Shown: positions 1 to 10,097 of the stretch, one piece after another
How positions within the stretch are numbered: the first letter of the stretch is position 1
Layout: every line of letters starts with the position of its first letter
Translations under genes and position numbers: made by a program
From: Candidatus Roizmanbacteria bacterium UBA6242
GTDB taxonomy: Bacteria; Patescibacteriota; Microgenomatia; UBA1406; GWC2-37-13
NCBI GenBank assembly: GCA_002440905.1
Contig: DJWA01000002.1
Span: 44,207 to 108,206 of the forward strand
Length of the DNA stretch: 64,000 nt
Direction: 5' to 3'
The notes under the pieces: model-generated
Seen by the model: only the letters and a program-made list of their open reading frames with translations
Told to the model about the DNA's origin: nothing
Databases searched by the model: none

Positions 1-1781
1 GCAATCTTGAAGGCAATGTCTGAAGAGTCGACGTCATGATAGCTTCCATCAACGAGTGTTACTTCAAGGTCGGTCATTGGATAACCAAGGTAGACTCCCT
101 TTTCCAAAGCTTCAATGACTCCTTTTTCAACCGAAGGAATGAACTCAGAAGGAATCGCCCCTCCCTTGATCTTATTGGTAAATTTAAATCCTTCACCTCG
201 TCCAAGGGGAGCGATGTTAATGACACAGTGACCATACTGTCCGTGACCACCTGTTTGCTTGATATATTTGACTTCAACATCCTCAGCCGGTCCCTTAACC
301 GTTTCCTTATAAGCTACCTGCGGTTTACCGACATTGACGTCCATTCCCATTTCGCGCTTCATGCGGTCAACTAAGATTTCAAGATGGAGTTCTCCCATCC
401 CCGACATGACGGTCTGTCCGGTTTCGTGATTAACCTTGACTTTAAAGGTCGGGTCTTCTTCGGCCAATCTTTGAAGAGTATAAGACAATTTTTCCTGATC
501 GGCTTTGGTCTTTGGTTCTATAGCCAGCGAGATGACCGGTTCGGGGAAGGTAATCTTCTCAAGGATTAAAGGATTGTCCTGATCTGCCAAAGTGTCTCCG
601 GTTCTTGAGTCCTTGGGTCCAACTAAGGCAACGATTTCTCCGGAATATGCCTTATCAATCTCTTCTCTTGTGTTGGCGTGCATCAGAAGAATACGACTGA
701 CTCTTTCTTGGCGATCCCGGTTTACGTTATAAACATAAGAACCCGATTCAAGGACACCTGAATAGATTCTAGTATATGTCAGCTTTCCGACGTGTGGATC
801 AAGTTGAATCTTAAAAGCCAAGGCGGCAAATTTTTCGGTCGGCATCAATTGTCTAGCGACTGGTTCGTTGGTTGTCGGGTGAAGTCCCTTAATTTCCTTC
901 AAGTCAACTGGCGACGGAAGATAGTCTACAATTGCGTCTAAAACCGGTTGAACTGCTTTGTTACGCAAAGAAGTGCCACAGTAAACGGGAATCAATTTGT
1001 AGGCGATAACAGCGCGCCTTAAAGCGGCTTTCAAATCCTCAACCGATATCTCTTCGGCGTTTAGGTATTTGTTCAAAAGTTTGTCATCGGTCTCGGCGAT
1101 CTTTTCAACCAGTTTTGCGCGGGCTGCCATGACAGCGGTTTTAAGTTCCTCGGGTATTTCTTTCTCGACTCTAAATTTAATTCCTTGGGGATCGATGTCC
1201 CAGTATTTAGCTTCCAATGTGAAAAGATCAATAATTCCTTTGAATTCCTGTTCTTTTCCAATTGGATAAACCATGACGGCTGGGTGAGCGCCTAATCTGT
1301 CCTCAATCTCTTTAACGGTGGCATCAAAATCTGCCCCCAATTTGTCCATCTTATTAATGAAGCATATGCGGGGAACTTTGTATTTGTCGGCCTGCCTCCA
1401 TACGGTTTCAGACTGTGACTGGACTCCCTCTTCGGCGTCGAAAATGACAACTCCTCCGTCCAGAACCCTCAAAGAACGCTCCACCTCGGCGGTAAAGTCA
1501 ACGTGTCCCGGGGTGTCGATGATATTAATACGGACGCCGTTCCAGAAGGTAGTTGTGGCGGCTGAAACAATTGTTATACCTCGTTCTTTTTCCTGAGGCA
1601 TCCAGTCGAGTTGGGTATTTCCTTCGTCAATATCTCCAATTTTGTAGCTCTTTCCGGTGTAGAAAAGAAATCGTTCCGAAGTTGTGGTTTTACCAGAATC
1701 TATATGAGCAATAACTCCGACATTGCGGATTTTATCCAAAGGTACATTACGGTTTTTAGTGACGATTGGTTGCTGTGCCAT
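1..1781 (-). CDS. fusA: Elongation factor G, 3' end cut by window edge
   Basis: This is translation elongation factor G, the GTPase that drives ribosomal translocation in the cytosol. My own reading of the minus strand from the ATG at 1781 gives 593 codons that run off the left edge, so roughly the last 100 residues of a ~700-residue protein are missing. The G-domain motifs are clear: a P loop AHIDSGKTT (Ser where most EF-Gs have Ala), KERGITI in switch I, DTPGHVDF, and NKMDK. Domain II, III and IV sequence follows, including HVDSSDIAFKI just before the edge. It sits 6 nt after rpsG as the distal gene of the str operon. The identification is secure. Confidence 0.97.
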   Translation of the reverse strand, partial: MAQQPIVTKNRNVPLDKIRNVGVIAHIDSGKTTTSERFLFYTGKSYKIGDIDEGNTQLDWMPQEKERGITIVSAATTTFWNGVRINIIDTPGHVDFTAEVERSLRVLDGGVVIFDAEEGVQSQSETVWRQADKYKVPRICFINKMDKLGADFDATVKEIEDRLGAHPAVMVYPIGKEQEFKGIIDLFTLEAKYWDIDPQGIKFRVEKEIPEELKTAVMAARAKLVEKIAETDDKLLNKYLNAEEISVEDLKAALRRAVIAYKLIPVYCGTSLRNKAVQPVLDAIVDYLPSPVDLKEIKGLHPTTNEPVARQLMPTEKFAALAFKIQLDPHVGKLTYTRIYSGVLESGSYVYNVNRDRQERVSRILLMHANTREEIDKAYSGEIVALVGPKDSRTGDTLADQDNPLILEKITFPEPVISLAIEPKTKADQEKLSYTLQRLAEEDPTFKVKVNHETGQTVMSGMGELHLEILVDRMKREMGMDVNVGKPQVAYKETVKGPAEDVEVKYIKQTGGHGQYGHCVINIAPLGRGEGFKFTNKIKGGAIPSEFIPSVEKGVIEALEKGVYLGYPMTDLEVTLVDGSYHDVDSSDIAFKI

Positions 1782-1787
1782 AGGTCT

Positions 1788-2261
1788 TTACCACTTCAAA
1801 TGAGAGAACGCTTTGTTGGTCTCTGCTAATTTTTCAGTCTGAGCTCGTTTTGTAACGGCAGCACCGATGTTTTTAGCGGCATCGGTTAGCTCGGCTAATA
1901 ACTTAGCTCCAAAAGAATGAAATTCTTTATTAGATCTGGCGCGGGCCGCATTGACAATCCAGTTTAAGGCAAGATAAATCTTGCGATCCCGTCTGACTTC
2001 TATCGGAACCAGGTAAGAAGCGCCTCCCAATCTTCTTGGTTTGACTTCATGAATGGGGGAGACGTTGTCAATTGCCTGGTGAAAGATTTTTATGGGATCT
2101 TGACCTTGGTTCTTGAGAGTTTCAAAGGCTTGATAAACCTGTTTCTCGGCAACGGATTTTTTTCCATCAACCATGACATAGTTTATGAGTTTGGATACTT
2201 CCAAACTTTTATAAACCTTATCTGGAGAAACTTTTTCCCTCTTGTAATTTCCTCTTGGCAT
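1788..2261 (-). CDS. rpsG: 30S ribosomal protein S7
   Basis: S7 is the primary 3'-domain assembly protein of the 30S subunit, contacting 16S rRNA and the E-site tRNA. The 157-residue product has the family's normal length and starts MPRGNYKREKVSPDKVYKS. The conserved core is visible, including KPRRLGGASYLVPIEV, RRDRKIYLALNWIV and the RARSNKEFHSFGAKLLAELTDA stretch of helices. It lies 25 nt after rpsL and 6 nt before fusA in the order rpsL-rpsG-fusA, as in most bacteria. No Shine-Dalgarno sequence is visible upstream; the short gap to rpsL suggests co-transcription. Confidence 0.97.
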   Translation of the reverse strand: MPRGNYKREKVSPDKVYKSLEVSKLINYVMVDGKKSVAEKQVYQAFETLKNQGQDPIKIFHQAIDNVSPIHEVKPRRLGGASYLVPIEVRRDRKIYLALNWIVNAARARSNKEFHSFGAKLLAELTDAAKNIGAAVTKRAQTEKLAETNKAFSHLKW

Positions 2262-2286
2262 TTTTCTATATAATAAACTTATTTAA

Positions 2287-2712
2287 TTAGGCGGCGGGCT
2301 TAGCTTTTGGAGCCTTGGTGCCATACTTTGAACGGGAGGAAGTGCGTTTTTCCACTCCACCTGCATCAAATTTTCCTCGGACGATGTGATATTTCACACC
2401 TGGTAAATCCTTGACGCGGCCACCGCGGACAAGAACAATCGAGTGTTCGGCCAGATTGTGACCAATCCCTTGGATATAGGCGGTCACCTCCATCTTGTTG
2501 GAGAGTCTCACCCTGGCCACTTTACGTAACGCCGAGTTCGGTTTTTTGGGTGTCATTGTACGAACAACGGTACAAACACCTCTTTTTAAAGGATTATTAA
2601 TCTTAAGATACTTCCTCTTTAAGGAATTAAAATTGTTCTTTAGGGCGATTGCTTTAGACTTTCGTGTCCTCGTCTTTCGACCCCTTTTGATCAGTTGGTT
2701 GATTGTCGGCAT
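2287..2712 (-). CDS. rpsL: 30S ribosomal protein S12
   Basis: S12 is the decoding-centre protein of the 30S subunit. The start is placed at the ATG giving [11 protein letters not shown], the family-typical N terminus; an ATG 12 nt upstream is less likely. The protein is 141 residues. The accuracy loops [11 protein letters not shown] and [13 protein letters not shown] are intact, with the lysines linked to streptomycin sensitivity in other bacteria present. Between SKAIAL and KRGVCT there is an 18-residue segment (5 in E. coli) that resembles the longer loop of Firmicutes S12. The first 59 bases overlap the end of rpoC in another frame. Confidence 0.96.
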   Translation of the reverse strand: MPTINQLIKRGRKTRTRKSKAIALKNNFNSLKRKYLKINNPLKRGVCTVVRTMTPKKPNSALRKVARVRLSNKMEVTAYIQGIGHNLAEHSIVLVRGGRVKDLPGVKYHIVRGKFDAGGVEKRTSSRSKYGTKAPKAKPAA

Positions 2713-5700
2713 ATTTATTAACAAACTTACCGTAATACTTTTCGATTAATTCGGCGGTAACGGGAATTAATCTGCCAATTATAACATTTTCTTTCAAGCC
2801 CAGCAAGTAATCTGCTTGACCTTTGATGGCGGCAGAACTTAATACGTTGGTTGTCTGTTCGAACGAGGCGGCCGACAGCCAAGAATCGGTATAGATGGCG
2901 GCTCGGGTAATCCCTAAGATGGATATCTTTCCGGTTGCCGGTTTCATACCTTTTGCCAATACTTTCTTGTTTTCCTCTTCGAATCTGATGCGCGATACGA
3001 CCTCGTCCTTAATGAAAGCGGTGTCGCCTTCGTCTTCGATAATAACCTTATCGCTCATCTTTCTTATGATGACTTCAAAGTGTTTATCGTGGATTGTTAT
3101 TCCCTGCGATTCGTAAACCTTCTGGATTTCATCCAAAAGGTAGATCTGGGCGGCACGTAGTCCGCGGATCGACAAAACATCGTTGACATCAAGGTATCCT
3201 TCGGAAAGTGATGTACCTGAAGCAATGAGCTCACCGTCTTTAATCTTTAGTTTCTGGGACATCGGAATTACAAATTCCTGTTCTTTGACATTAGAATCGG
3301 TTCCTTCAGATGCGATCTTGACGGAATAGACTTCTTTTTCGGTGTCTTCCTGGATCGACACCTTTCCGGATATTTCGGCAATCGGCGATACGATCTTGGG
3401 CGTTCTGGTTTCAAAGAGTTCCTCAACTCTTGGCAAACCTTGTGTAACGTCTGAGATAACGATACCTCCGAAGTGTCTGACCCTCATCGTAAGCTGAGTA
3501 CCTGGTTCTCCGACCGATTGGGCAGCCATGACTCCGACCGGGACTCCGATATCTACATTCTGATTAGTTGACAGATCGGTTCCATAACATTTCTGACAGA
3601 CTCCGTATGGTGACTGGCAGAAAAGGGGAGACCTAACGGTTACTTTTTCAATTCCGTTTTTCTCGATAAGGCTGACCTTTTCGTTGTCCAAAAGGACGTT
3701 TCTTTCGATTAAGACTTTATTGTCCTTGTGGATATCTGTGGCCGTATATCTATTCCTGATTCTGTCTTTGAATTTGTCGCCACGGGTCATATCGGTTGAG
3801 ATTGTTAATCCTTCATCGGTGTTACAATCTTCCTCCCTTATAATCATGTCGTGGGCGACGTCAACCAAGCGACGTGTCAGGTAACCGGCGTCGGCGGTTT
3901 TGAGGGCCGAGTCGGTAAGACCTTTTCTAGCTCCTCTTGCCGAAATTACGTATTCAAAAATTGAAAGACCCTGTCGGTAGTTTGATTTGGTCGGAACCTC
4001 GATAATCTTTCCCAACGGGTCAACAACTAATCCTTTCATGGCTGATAGCTGTTTCAATTGTTCTCTAGATGCGCGGGCTCCTCCCGACTTTATGATAATC
4101 TTGACCGGGTTTTCATCGTCGAGCTGATTCCAGGTTTTGTCGGCCAATTTTTCTGTCGTGTCGATCCAAAGCTTGTTAGAATATCTCTTCTTCTCTTCTA
4201 CAGTCAACAAGCCCTGCTCGAAATTATGGCGGACTTTGTCAATTTCATTTTCTGTTTCTTCTATGATCTTGTCTTTATCCGGGATAATTTCGCAGTCAAA
4301 TATGGATACTGAGAGACCTCCTGAAATTGTTGCGGCCCAGAATCCAATTTCTTTGATGCGATCGATTAAGGCTCCAACGGTCTTTTTGTCGTACAGTTTC
4401 ATAGCCCTTAAGACAAGATTCTTGATGTCAGATGCTTTGACTTCTTCGTTGATAAATTTCAGTTCTTCCGGAAGCGTTTCATTGAAGATGATCCGTCCGA
4501 TTGTAGTCCTGACGAGCTTTCCGTCAACGTGGATCAAAATGGGTTCCCTCAAAGTGACTTTACCCAAATCGAAGTATTTAATGGCTTCTCCGGCTGTCGA
4601 ATAGGCTCGCAGCTCCTCGTCCTTTTTGACGGCTAGGTGCGAATTCATGGTTGTTAAGTAATAACAACCTAAGGCCATTTCTTTGTTCGGCAAAACGATT
4701 GGAGATCCGTCGGCTGGTTTCAATAAATTGTGGTAAGGCAGCATTCTGTCCTTAACTTCATTTATGGCGTTTTTGGACAAAGGCAAAAATACACCCATAG
4801 CGTCTCCATCAAAGTCAGCGTTGTATCCGGCACAGACTGTCGGGTGCAGTTTGATGGCGTGTCCGTCGGTCAAAACTGGGTAGAATCCGAGAACCGACAA
4901 CTTGTGCAAGGTCGGAGCACGGTTTAATAAGACTGGGTGATCTTTAGTTATCTGTTCCAATATGTCGTAAACGACCGGCTCTTTCTTTTCCAAGAAATTC
5001 TTGGCTGATTTTATGTTCGGAGCCAAACCTCTAATGATGATTTCGTGGAGAAGGAAGGGCTTGAAAAGTTCCAAAGCCATTTCTTTTGGCAATCCGACCT
5101 GGTCGAGTTTCAACTCGGGCCCGACGATAATAGTCGAACGTCCTGAATAATCAACTCTTTTTCCAAGTAGATTTTGTCGGAAACGACCTTGTTTACCACG
5201 CAATATGTCTGAAAGTGATTTTTGAACCTTGCTGGTGGTTCCTCCGGTCCTGGTTCGACCTCTTGATTTTTGAAGATCGATCAAAGAATCGACGGCTTCC
5301 TGGAGCATTCTTTTTTCATTCCTCAGGATGATCTCAGGTGCTCCCAGGTCAATGAGTTGTTTCAATCGGTTGTTGCGGTTGATGACGCGTCGGTAAAAAT
5401 CGTTTAAGTCCGAAGTTGCGAATTTTCCTCCGGGTAACTGGACTACAGGTCGAAGATCTGGAGGGATGACCGGTAAGACCGTCAAAACCATCCATTTAGG
5501 ATCAATCTTAGCCTTGATAAACGCTTCAAGAGCTCTTACTTTTTTCAACAGTTTGTTTCTCTTCTCACCTCGGGCTTCCCCTAAGTTTTTGAGCGATTCA
5601 GCATATATTTTTTCGATTTCAAATGAAGTTAAGATGTCGTATAGAGCTTCAGATCCCATGCCGACAGTAAGGAATTCTTCGACGCCTTTTTCCTTAAGAT

Positions 5701-6454
5701 AAAGGTAATCGTCTTCTTCAATAACATCGAATGGTCTTATAGAACGAACCAACTTGACCAATCGGTCAAAGAAAGCCGTTTTCTTGGATTTTTTATCGAC
5801 AAACTGGTTTGAGGTCAATTTAAGCTGTTCACGTTCTTTAAATTCAAATTCCTGGCGGGTAATCTCCAGCTGTTCTTCATTGGTAATCTTTTTCTGAAGT
5901 TCAGTTTTTTCTTTTTCAAAATTCTGTTTTACTTTTGCTTCTTCAACTTTAAACGCCTCTTCTATTGTTTTTATTTCCTGTTGGCTTATTTCGGTTAAGA
6001 CTTTAATGGTTTTTTTCTGTTGGTCCTTATCAACATCCATGACGAGGTAAAGAGCGTAGTAGATGATTCTTTCCAATGATTGAGGTGGTATATCCAAAAC
6101 AATACTCAAGACCGATGAGGAACCCTTAAAATACCAAATATGAGCGATCGGGGACGCTAGTTTGATATGTCCCATTCGTTCGCGTCTAACTGCTGAGGTT
6201 GTAATTTCGACTCCACAGCGGTCGCAGACGATTCCCTTATAGCGCATCCTCTTGTACTTACCACAGTAACATTCGTAGTCTTTTGTAGGTCCGAAAATTC
6301 GTTCGTCAAAAAGACCGTCCTTTTCAGCCCGGAACGTTCTATAGTTGATGGTTTCCGGTTTGGTGACTTCGCCGTGTGACCATTTGGTAACCCGGTCAGG
6401 GGAGGCTAAAGTAATCCTTAATCCTGAAAAGTCAATTTGATTGGTATCGTCCAT
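2654..6454 (-). CDS. rpoC: DNA-directed RNA polymerase beta' subunit
   Basis: This 1266-residue protein is the catalytic beta' subunit of RNA polymerase. Visible landmarks are the N-terminal zinc ribbon (Cys62, Cys64, Cys77, Cys80), the lid/rudder region around [10 protein letters not shown] (431-440), and the Mg-binding NADFDGDAM (545-553, Asp547/549/551; the usual Gln of DGDQM is Ala). The bridge-helix and trigger-loop region follows ([20 protein letters not shown]), then the second zinc site built from DCNTDEG and [13 protein letters not shown]. Residues about 144-218 are a highly charged, Glu/Lys-rich segment likely to form a coiled coil, absent from B. subtilis beta' at this place. Its start ATG shares one base with the rpoB stop (TAATG) and its end overlaps rpsL. 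Confidence 0.98.
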   Translation of the reverse strand: MDDTNQIDFSGLRITLASPDRVTKWSHGEVTKPETINYRTFRAEKDGLFDERIFGPTKDYECYCGKYKRMRYKGIVCDRCGVEITTSAVRRERMGHIKLASPIAHIWYFKGSSSVLSIVLDIPPQSLERIIYYALYLVMDVDKDQQKKTIKVLTEISQQEIKTIEEAFKVEEAKVKQNFEKEKTELQKKITNEEQLEITRQEFEFKEREQLKLTSNQFVDKKSKKTAFFDRLVKLVRSIRPFDVIEEDDYLYLKEKGVEEFLTVGMGSEALYDILTSFEIEKIYAESLKNLGEARGEKRNKLLKKVRALEAFIKAKIDPKWMVLTVLPVIPPDLRPVVQLPGGKFATSDLNDFYRRVINRNNRLKQLIDLGAPEIILRNEKRMLQEAVDSLIDLQKSRGRTRTGGTTSKVQKSLSDILRGKQGRFRQNLLGKRVDYSGRSTIIVGPELKLDQVGLPKEMALELFKPFLLHEIIIRGLAPNIKSAKNFLEKKEPVVYDILEQITKDHPVLLNRAPTLHKLSVLGFYPVLTDGHAIKLHPTVCAGYNADFDGDAMGVFLPLSKNAINEVKDRMLPYHNLLKPADGSPIVLPNKEMALGCYYLTTMNSHLAVKKDEELRAYSTAGEAIKYFDLGKVTLREPILIHVDGKLVRTTIGRIIFNETLPEELKFINEEVKASDIKNLVLRAMKLYDKKTVGALIDRIKEIGFWAATISGGLSVSIFDCEIIPDKDKIIEETENEIDKVRHNFEQGLLTVEEKKRYSNKLWIDTTEKLADKTWNQLDDENPVKIIIKSGGARASREQLKQLSAMKGLVVDPLGKIIEVPTKSNYRQGLSIFEYVISARGARKGLTDSALKTADAGYLTRRLVDVAHDMIIREEDCNTDEGLTISTDMTRGDKFKDRIRNRYTATDIHKDNKVLIERNVLLDNEKVSLIEKNGIEKVTVRSPLFCQSPYGVCQKCYGTDLSTNQNVDIGVPVGVMAAQSVGEPGTQLTMRVRHFGGIVISDVTQGLPRVEELFETRTPKIVSPIAEISGKVSIQEDTEKEVYSVKIASEGTDSNVKEQEFVIPMSQKLKIKDGELIASGTSLSEGYLDVNDVLSIRGLRAAQIYLLDEIQKVYESQGITIHDKHFEVIIRKMSDKVIIEDEGDTAFIKDEVVSRIRFEEENKKVLAKGMKPATGKISILGITRAAIYTDSWLSAASFEQTTNVLSSAAIKGQADYLLGLKENVIIGRLIPVTAELIEKYYGKFVNKYADNQPTDQKGSKDEDTKV

Positions 6455-9400
6455 TATTTAATGTAATCAATTGATAACCCAAGAGCGTTCAATTCCTTGA
6501 CAAGTACGTGGAATGACTCGGGAACCGAAGACTGGGGAATATCTATTCCCTTGATGATCGATTCAAAAGCCTTAGTTCGTCCACGAACGTCATCTGATTT
6601 AATAGTCAACATCTCCTGCAATGTGTGAGGTACTCGGTGTGATTCGAGCGCCCAGACTTCCATCTCTCCAAACCTCTGTCCTCCAAGTTGTGACTTTCCT
6701 CCCAGCGGTTGTTGGGTAACCAAGGAGTAAGGTCCGACCGATCTAGCGTGGAACTTGTCCTCGACCATGTGAATCAGTTTCATAATGTAAGTTGTTCCGA
6801 CCAGTACTTTTCGGTCATAAGCTTTTCCAGTCAATCCGTCAAATAGGGTAACCTTGTTGTCTACCGGAAGTCCGATTTTGGTCAATTCGCTGAAAATAAA
6901 CTCTTCTTTTATTTTTTCGAAAACTGGCGCCGAAATATTGACATTGTTTTTAGCGGCAATGGTTCCGATCAAGTTTTCAAAAAGCTGTCCCAAGTTCATA
7001 CGGGAAAGGATCGAAAGAGGAGACAGGATAACGTCAACCGGGGTTCCGTCTTCCAAATAAGGCATGTCCCATGCGGGGAGAATCTTTGAGATAACTCCTT
7101 TGTTTCCGTGGCGTCCTGCCAACTTGTCTCCGACCGAAATCTTTCTCAGTTGAGCCGTATTGACGATAACTCTTTTTAGAATTGATGGCTCAAGTTCATT
7201 GGGGTCTTTTTTGCCGTCAATGGACTCGATATTAACGACATATCCCTGTTTGCCGTATGGCATCCTCAAGGAAGTATCCTTAATATCTTTAGCTTTTTCT
7301 CCGAAAATGGCTCTCAATAATCTTTCTTCGGCTGTCAGTTCTTTTTCGCCTTTGGGTGCGACTTTTCCGACCAATATCTCTCCACCCTTAACTTCGGTTC
7401 CAACGAGGACGAGTCCGTCCTTGTCCAAGTTTTGAAGAACCTCTTCACGGACATTGGGGATATCTCTTGTCAATTCTTCTGGTCCGAGCTTGGTATCAAC
7501 AAGGTCGGCAATGAATTCTTCCATTGTGATTGAAGACAACACATCTTCCTTGACCAAGCGGTCGGAGATGACAAATCCGTCTTCATACCCTAAACCGTTA
7601 AGTGACGTATAGGCGACAACAAGATTCTTTCCTAATGCCAGTCTTCCGTTGTCGGTTGCTGGTCCGTCGATGACGATTTGTCCCTTACGGACAGCCTGAC
7701 CTTTTTCAACTCTTGGCATCTGGTCGAAGGCGACGTCTTTGTTGGTTCTAACAAATCTCTCAAGTTCTAGAGTGTGGGTTTTTCCGCTTTTTCCTTTGAT
7801 AAGGACTTTTTGTCCGTCAACATATTTAACAACACCATCCTCGGGAGCCTTAATTGTGCGTCCCAACGACATGCTGATTTTTTCTTCCATTCCGGTACCA
7901 ACAATAGGTGCGGCCGGATTAACAAGAGGTACGGCTTGACATTGCATGTGCGTTCCCATGAGAGCACGGGAAGCATCGTCGTTTTGGAGGAAGGGGATAA
8001 GGGCTGCCGAAGCACCGACTACTTGGCGCGGTGAAACGTCGATAAAGTCCAATTTTTGAGCTTCAACTTCGACAATATCACCCTTGTGTCGGGCAACAAC
8101 CGTTTCATGATTGATGAATCCCTCTTCGTCAACATTGATATCGTTTGAAGTGATAAAATATTTTTCTTCGTCATCAGCCTGCAAATAGACAACCTCTTTA
8201 CCCAATTTAACTCTGGTTTTACTTCCTTCTTTTATCTTTTCGAGTTTTCTATATGGGGTTTCCAGGAATCCGTATTTGTTTACCTTTGAATAAAGAGCCA
8301 TATAAGTAACGACGCCGATGTTCGGACCTTCTGGAGATCTAATTGGGCAGATTCTTCCGTATTGAGACGAAGAGATGTCTCGGATAGAGAATGAGGCTCT
8401 TTCTTTTTCAATGCCTCCTGGACCTCCGACTGTGATCCTTCTCAAGTTGTCCAATTCAGATAAAGGATTGGTCTGGTCAACGATCGTTGAAAGCTGGCTG
8501 GTTCTGTAGAAAGAATTAATAGCCACAATTATCGGTTTGGAGTTGACGACTTGCGATGGCATGACGTTGGTTTCACCCGTAACCAAGCTCATTCTCTCTT
8601 TGATCTCGCGTGAAACCCTAACCATTCCAACCCTTATTCCGTACATTGAGATAAGCTCACCGACGGTTCGAAGTCTTCGATTTCCCAAATGGTCGATGTT
8701 ATCGAAGTTGCCCTGACCTTTTGTCAAATTAACAAGATATTTGATGGTTTCTGTAAGATCAGCCTTGGTCAAGAGCTGATTTTCTTTCTTGTCTTCGTCC
8801 AAATCAAGACCCAACTTCTTGTTTATCTTGTATCTTCCAACGTGTGAAAGAGAGTATCTTCTTGGATTGAAGAAAAGGTTATTGATAGTTTCGTAGGCAT
8901 TGTCGAGTATAAGGGGTTCGCCCGGCCTGACTTTCCTGTAGATCTCAAGAGTAGCGTCGTCTTTAGTCTTAGTTTGGTCTTTTTTAAGGGTGGGGAGGAT
9001 GTATTTTTCAACAAGGCTCTTATCGATTGAACTGAATTGATTAACTATCTCGTTGTCGTTCTCACCTTCAAAAGCGCGAATAAAGGCAGTTCCTAAGAAT
9101 TTTCTTTTCTTGTTGACTTTTATTTCAATAAGATTGTTCTTATTAATAGTAATATCTATCCAAGCGCCGATATATGGTCTAATTTCCGCATTGTAGAGTG
9201 TGAGTCCAGTTGTCTTATCAATCTCGGCGGTAAAGTAGACTCCCGGGCTTCTAACAATTTGATTTATGATTGCTCGCTCGATTCCATTGACGACAAAGGT
9301 ACCGCGGTCGGTCATTTTCGGGAGATTGAAGAAATATACGTCTTGGGTTTTCTCAGCACCGGTCTTTTTGTTTAAAAGACGAAGTTTTAAGTAAACGGGT

Positions 9401-9675
9401 GTATCGTAAGTCAATTTTTTCTGAAGACACAGATCCAAAGTGTAGCGGGGTTCCCCAAAGTAAACGTCCTCGAAAAAGAGGGTGAATTTTTTCCCCGTAT
9501 AGTCTTCAATCGGAAAAAATTCATTAAGAATGTCTTTCAGGGTAACGTTCAGCAACTTCTCCCAAGATTGCCTTTGAACTTCAATCAAATCAAACTCTTC
9601 AAGTGACGGATCACCCTTTCCGAGTGTGAGAGATTTGCGCTGGGGTTTAATCTTTGTTTTGTCTTTGGTGCTCAT
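6454..9675 (-). CDS. rpoB: DNA-directed RNA polymerase beta subunit
   Basis: This 1073-residue beta subunit is short compared with E. coli (1342) and lacks the large lineage-specific insertions. Family landmarks include GERAIINQIVRSPGVYF-like sequence near the N terminus, the rifampicin-pocket segment, CPIRSPEGPNIGVV, the C-terminal GRHGNKGVISKILP with conserved Lys and His, and LGGQRFGEMEVWALE. The rifampicin segment reads SQLSTIVDQTNPLSELDNLRR: the position of E. coli His526 is Asn, Ser531 is Thr and Leu533 is Gly. It is the first gene of the str-type operon, read from a leader of about 70 nt with no clear Shine-Dalgarno sequence. Confidence 0.98.
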   Translation of the reverse strand: MSTKDKTKIKPQRKSLTLGKGDPSLEEFDLIEVQRQSWEKLLNVTLKDILNEFFPIEDYTGKKFTLFFEDVYFGEPRYTLDLCLQKKLTYDTPVYLKLRLLNKKTGAEKTQDVYFFNLPKMTDRGTFVVNGIERAIINQIVRSPGVYFTAEIDKTTGLTLYNAEIRPYIGAWIDITINKNNLIEIKVNKKRKFLGTAFIRAFEGENDNEIVNQFSSIDKSLVEKYILPTLKKDQTKTKDDATLEIYRKVRPGEPLILDNAYETINNLFFNPRRYSLSHVGRYKINKKLGLDLDEDKKENQLLTKADLTETIKYLVNLTKGQGNFDNIDHLGNRRLRTVGELISMYGIRVGMVRVSREIKERMSLVTGETNVMPSQVVNSKPIIVAINSFYRTSQLSTIVDQTNPLSELDNLRRITVGGPGGIEKERASFSIRDISSSQYGRICPIRSPEGPNIGVVTYMALYSKVNKYGFLETPYRKLEKIKEGSKTRVKLGKEVVYLQADDEEKYFITSNDINVDEEGFINHETVVARHKGDIVEVEAQKLDFIDVSPRQVVGASAALIPFLQNDDASRALMGTHMQCQAVPLVNPAAPIVGTGMEEKISMSLGRTIKAPEDGVVKYVDGQKVLIKGKSGKTHTLELERFVRTNKDVAFDQMPRVEKGQAVRKGQIVIDGPATDNGRLALGKNLVVAYTSLNGLGYEDGFVISDRLVKEDVLSSITMEEFIADLVDTKLGPEELTRDIPNVREEVLQNLDKDGLVLVGTEVKGGEILVGKVAPKGEKELTAEERLLRAIFGEKAKDIKDTSLRMPYGKQGYVVNIESIDGKKDPNELEPSILKRVIVNTAQLRKISVGDKLAGRHGNKGVISKILPAWDMPYLEDGTPVDVILSPLSILSRMNLGQLFENLIGTIAAKNNVNISAPVFEKIKEEFIFSELTKIGLPVDNKVTLFDGLTGKAYDRKVLVGTTYIMKLIHMVEDKFHARSVGPYSLVTQQPLGGKSQLGGQRFGEMEVWALESHRVPHTLQEMLTIKSDDVRGRTKAFESIIKGIDIPQSSVPESFHVLVKELNALGLSIDYIK

Positions 9676-9712
9676 CGCAAGATGTAAAGTCGAAAAATGG
9701 TTTTGTTAATAG

Positions 9713-9738
9713 AAAAAACCCCTCAAATAGCAAAGGGG
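9713..9738 (-). terminator. Terminator-like hairpin in rpoB leader
   Basis: On the minus strand a CCCCT/AGGGG stem (9719-9738) is followed directly by six T residues (9718-9713). It lies between the candidate rpoB promoter and the rpoB start at 9675. It could end transcription from the upstream genes, or act as a leader attenuator for rpoBC. The stem is only 5 bp, so strength is uncertain. Confidence 0.5.
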
Positions 9739-9750
9739 AACAAAAAAACT

Positions 9751-9784
9751 ATTATAGCATACATCGTATAGACTTAAAAGTCAA
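9751..9784 (-). promoter_or_regulatory. Candidate rpoB promoter with extended -10
   Basis: On the minus strand TGCTATAAT (9759-9751) is a consensus extended -10 element. A TTGACT sequence at 9784-9779 is 22 nt away, too far for a normal -35, so the extended -10 probably carries recognition. The predicted start site is near 9744, at the edge of a T-tract and directly before the leader hairpin. A small palindrome (GACTT-AA-AAGTC, 9771-9782) overlaps the upstream part and might be an operator. Confidence 0.55.
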
Positions 9785-9807
9785 TAGTATTTTCAAGTGA
9801 CTGCTAT

Positions 9808-10092
9808 CTACTTCTCTTTAATAAAAAACTTTTTGCTTCCTGATGTTTGGCTAGGCGATAAAATCCTGATTTTATCTAGAACCGAATGGATTGTAATAGA
9901 TTTTCTATGGTGTTCCTTGCTATGCTTCAATTGCTTCTCTTCGTGCTTATCAATTTTCCAGATTGCGTGTTTGGATTCCTTAAGAGCTTTTCTCAACTCT
10001 TTAAGAACGAACATCAATTGCAAACCGGTGATCACAACCAGTATGGTAGTTATCGTTATCGCAATTGTTAGTAAAAGCTGGCTGCTTTCCAT
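9808..10092 (-). CDS. Small single-span membrane protein, unknown function
   Basis: I do not recognise this 94-residue protein. It has an N-terminal hydrophobic segment (about residues 5-30, LLLTIAITITTILVVITGLQLMFVL) followed by a strongly charged, Lys/His/Glu-rich tail likely to be cytoplasmic and helical. It starts 5 nt after the stop of the nucleotidyltransferase gene, so it is probably co-transcribed with it. An overlapping open frame on the plus strand was judged a shadow because this one has coherent protein features and operon context. The role is unknown; a membrane tether or regulator is possible. Confidence 0.6.
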   Translation of the reverse strand: MESSQLLLTIAITITTILVVITGLQLMFVLKELRKALKESKHAIWKIDKHEEKQLKHSKEHHRKSITIHSVLDKIRILSPSQTSGSKKFFIKEK

Positions 10093-10097
10093 ATTCC

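Noticed and set aside
2580..2640. Extra loop in S12 thought at first to be a novel insertion
   Set aside because: The same longer loop is typical of Firmicutes S12 (about 137 residues), so it is not new.
1..9675. Many open frames of 60-155 codons on the plus strand opposite fusA, rpoC and rpoB
   Set aside because: They run antisense to strongly conserved core genes, have no start signals or protein features, and reflect codon bias of the real genes.
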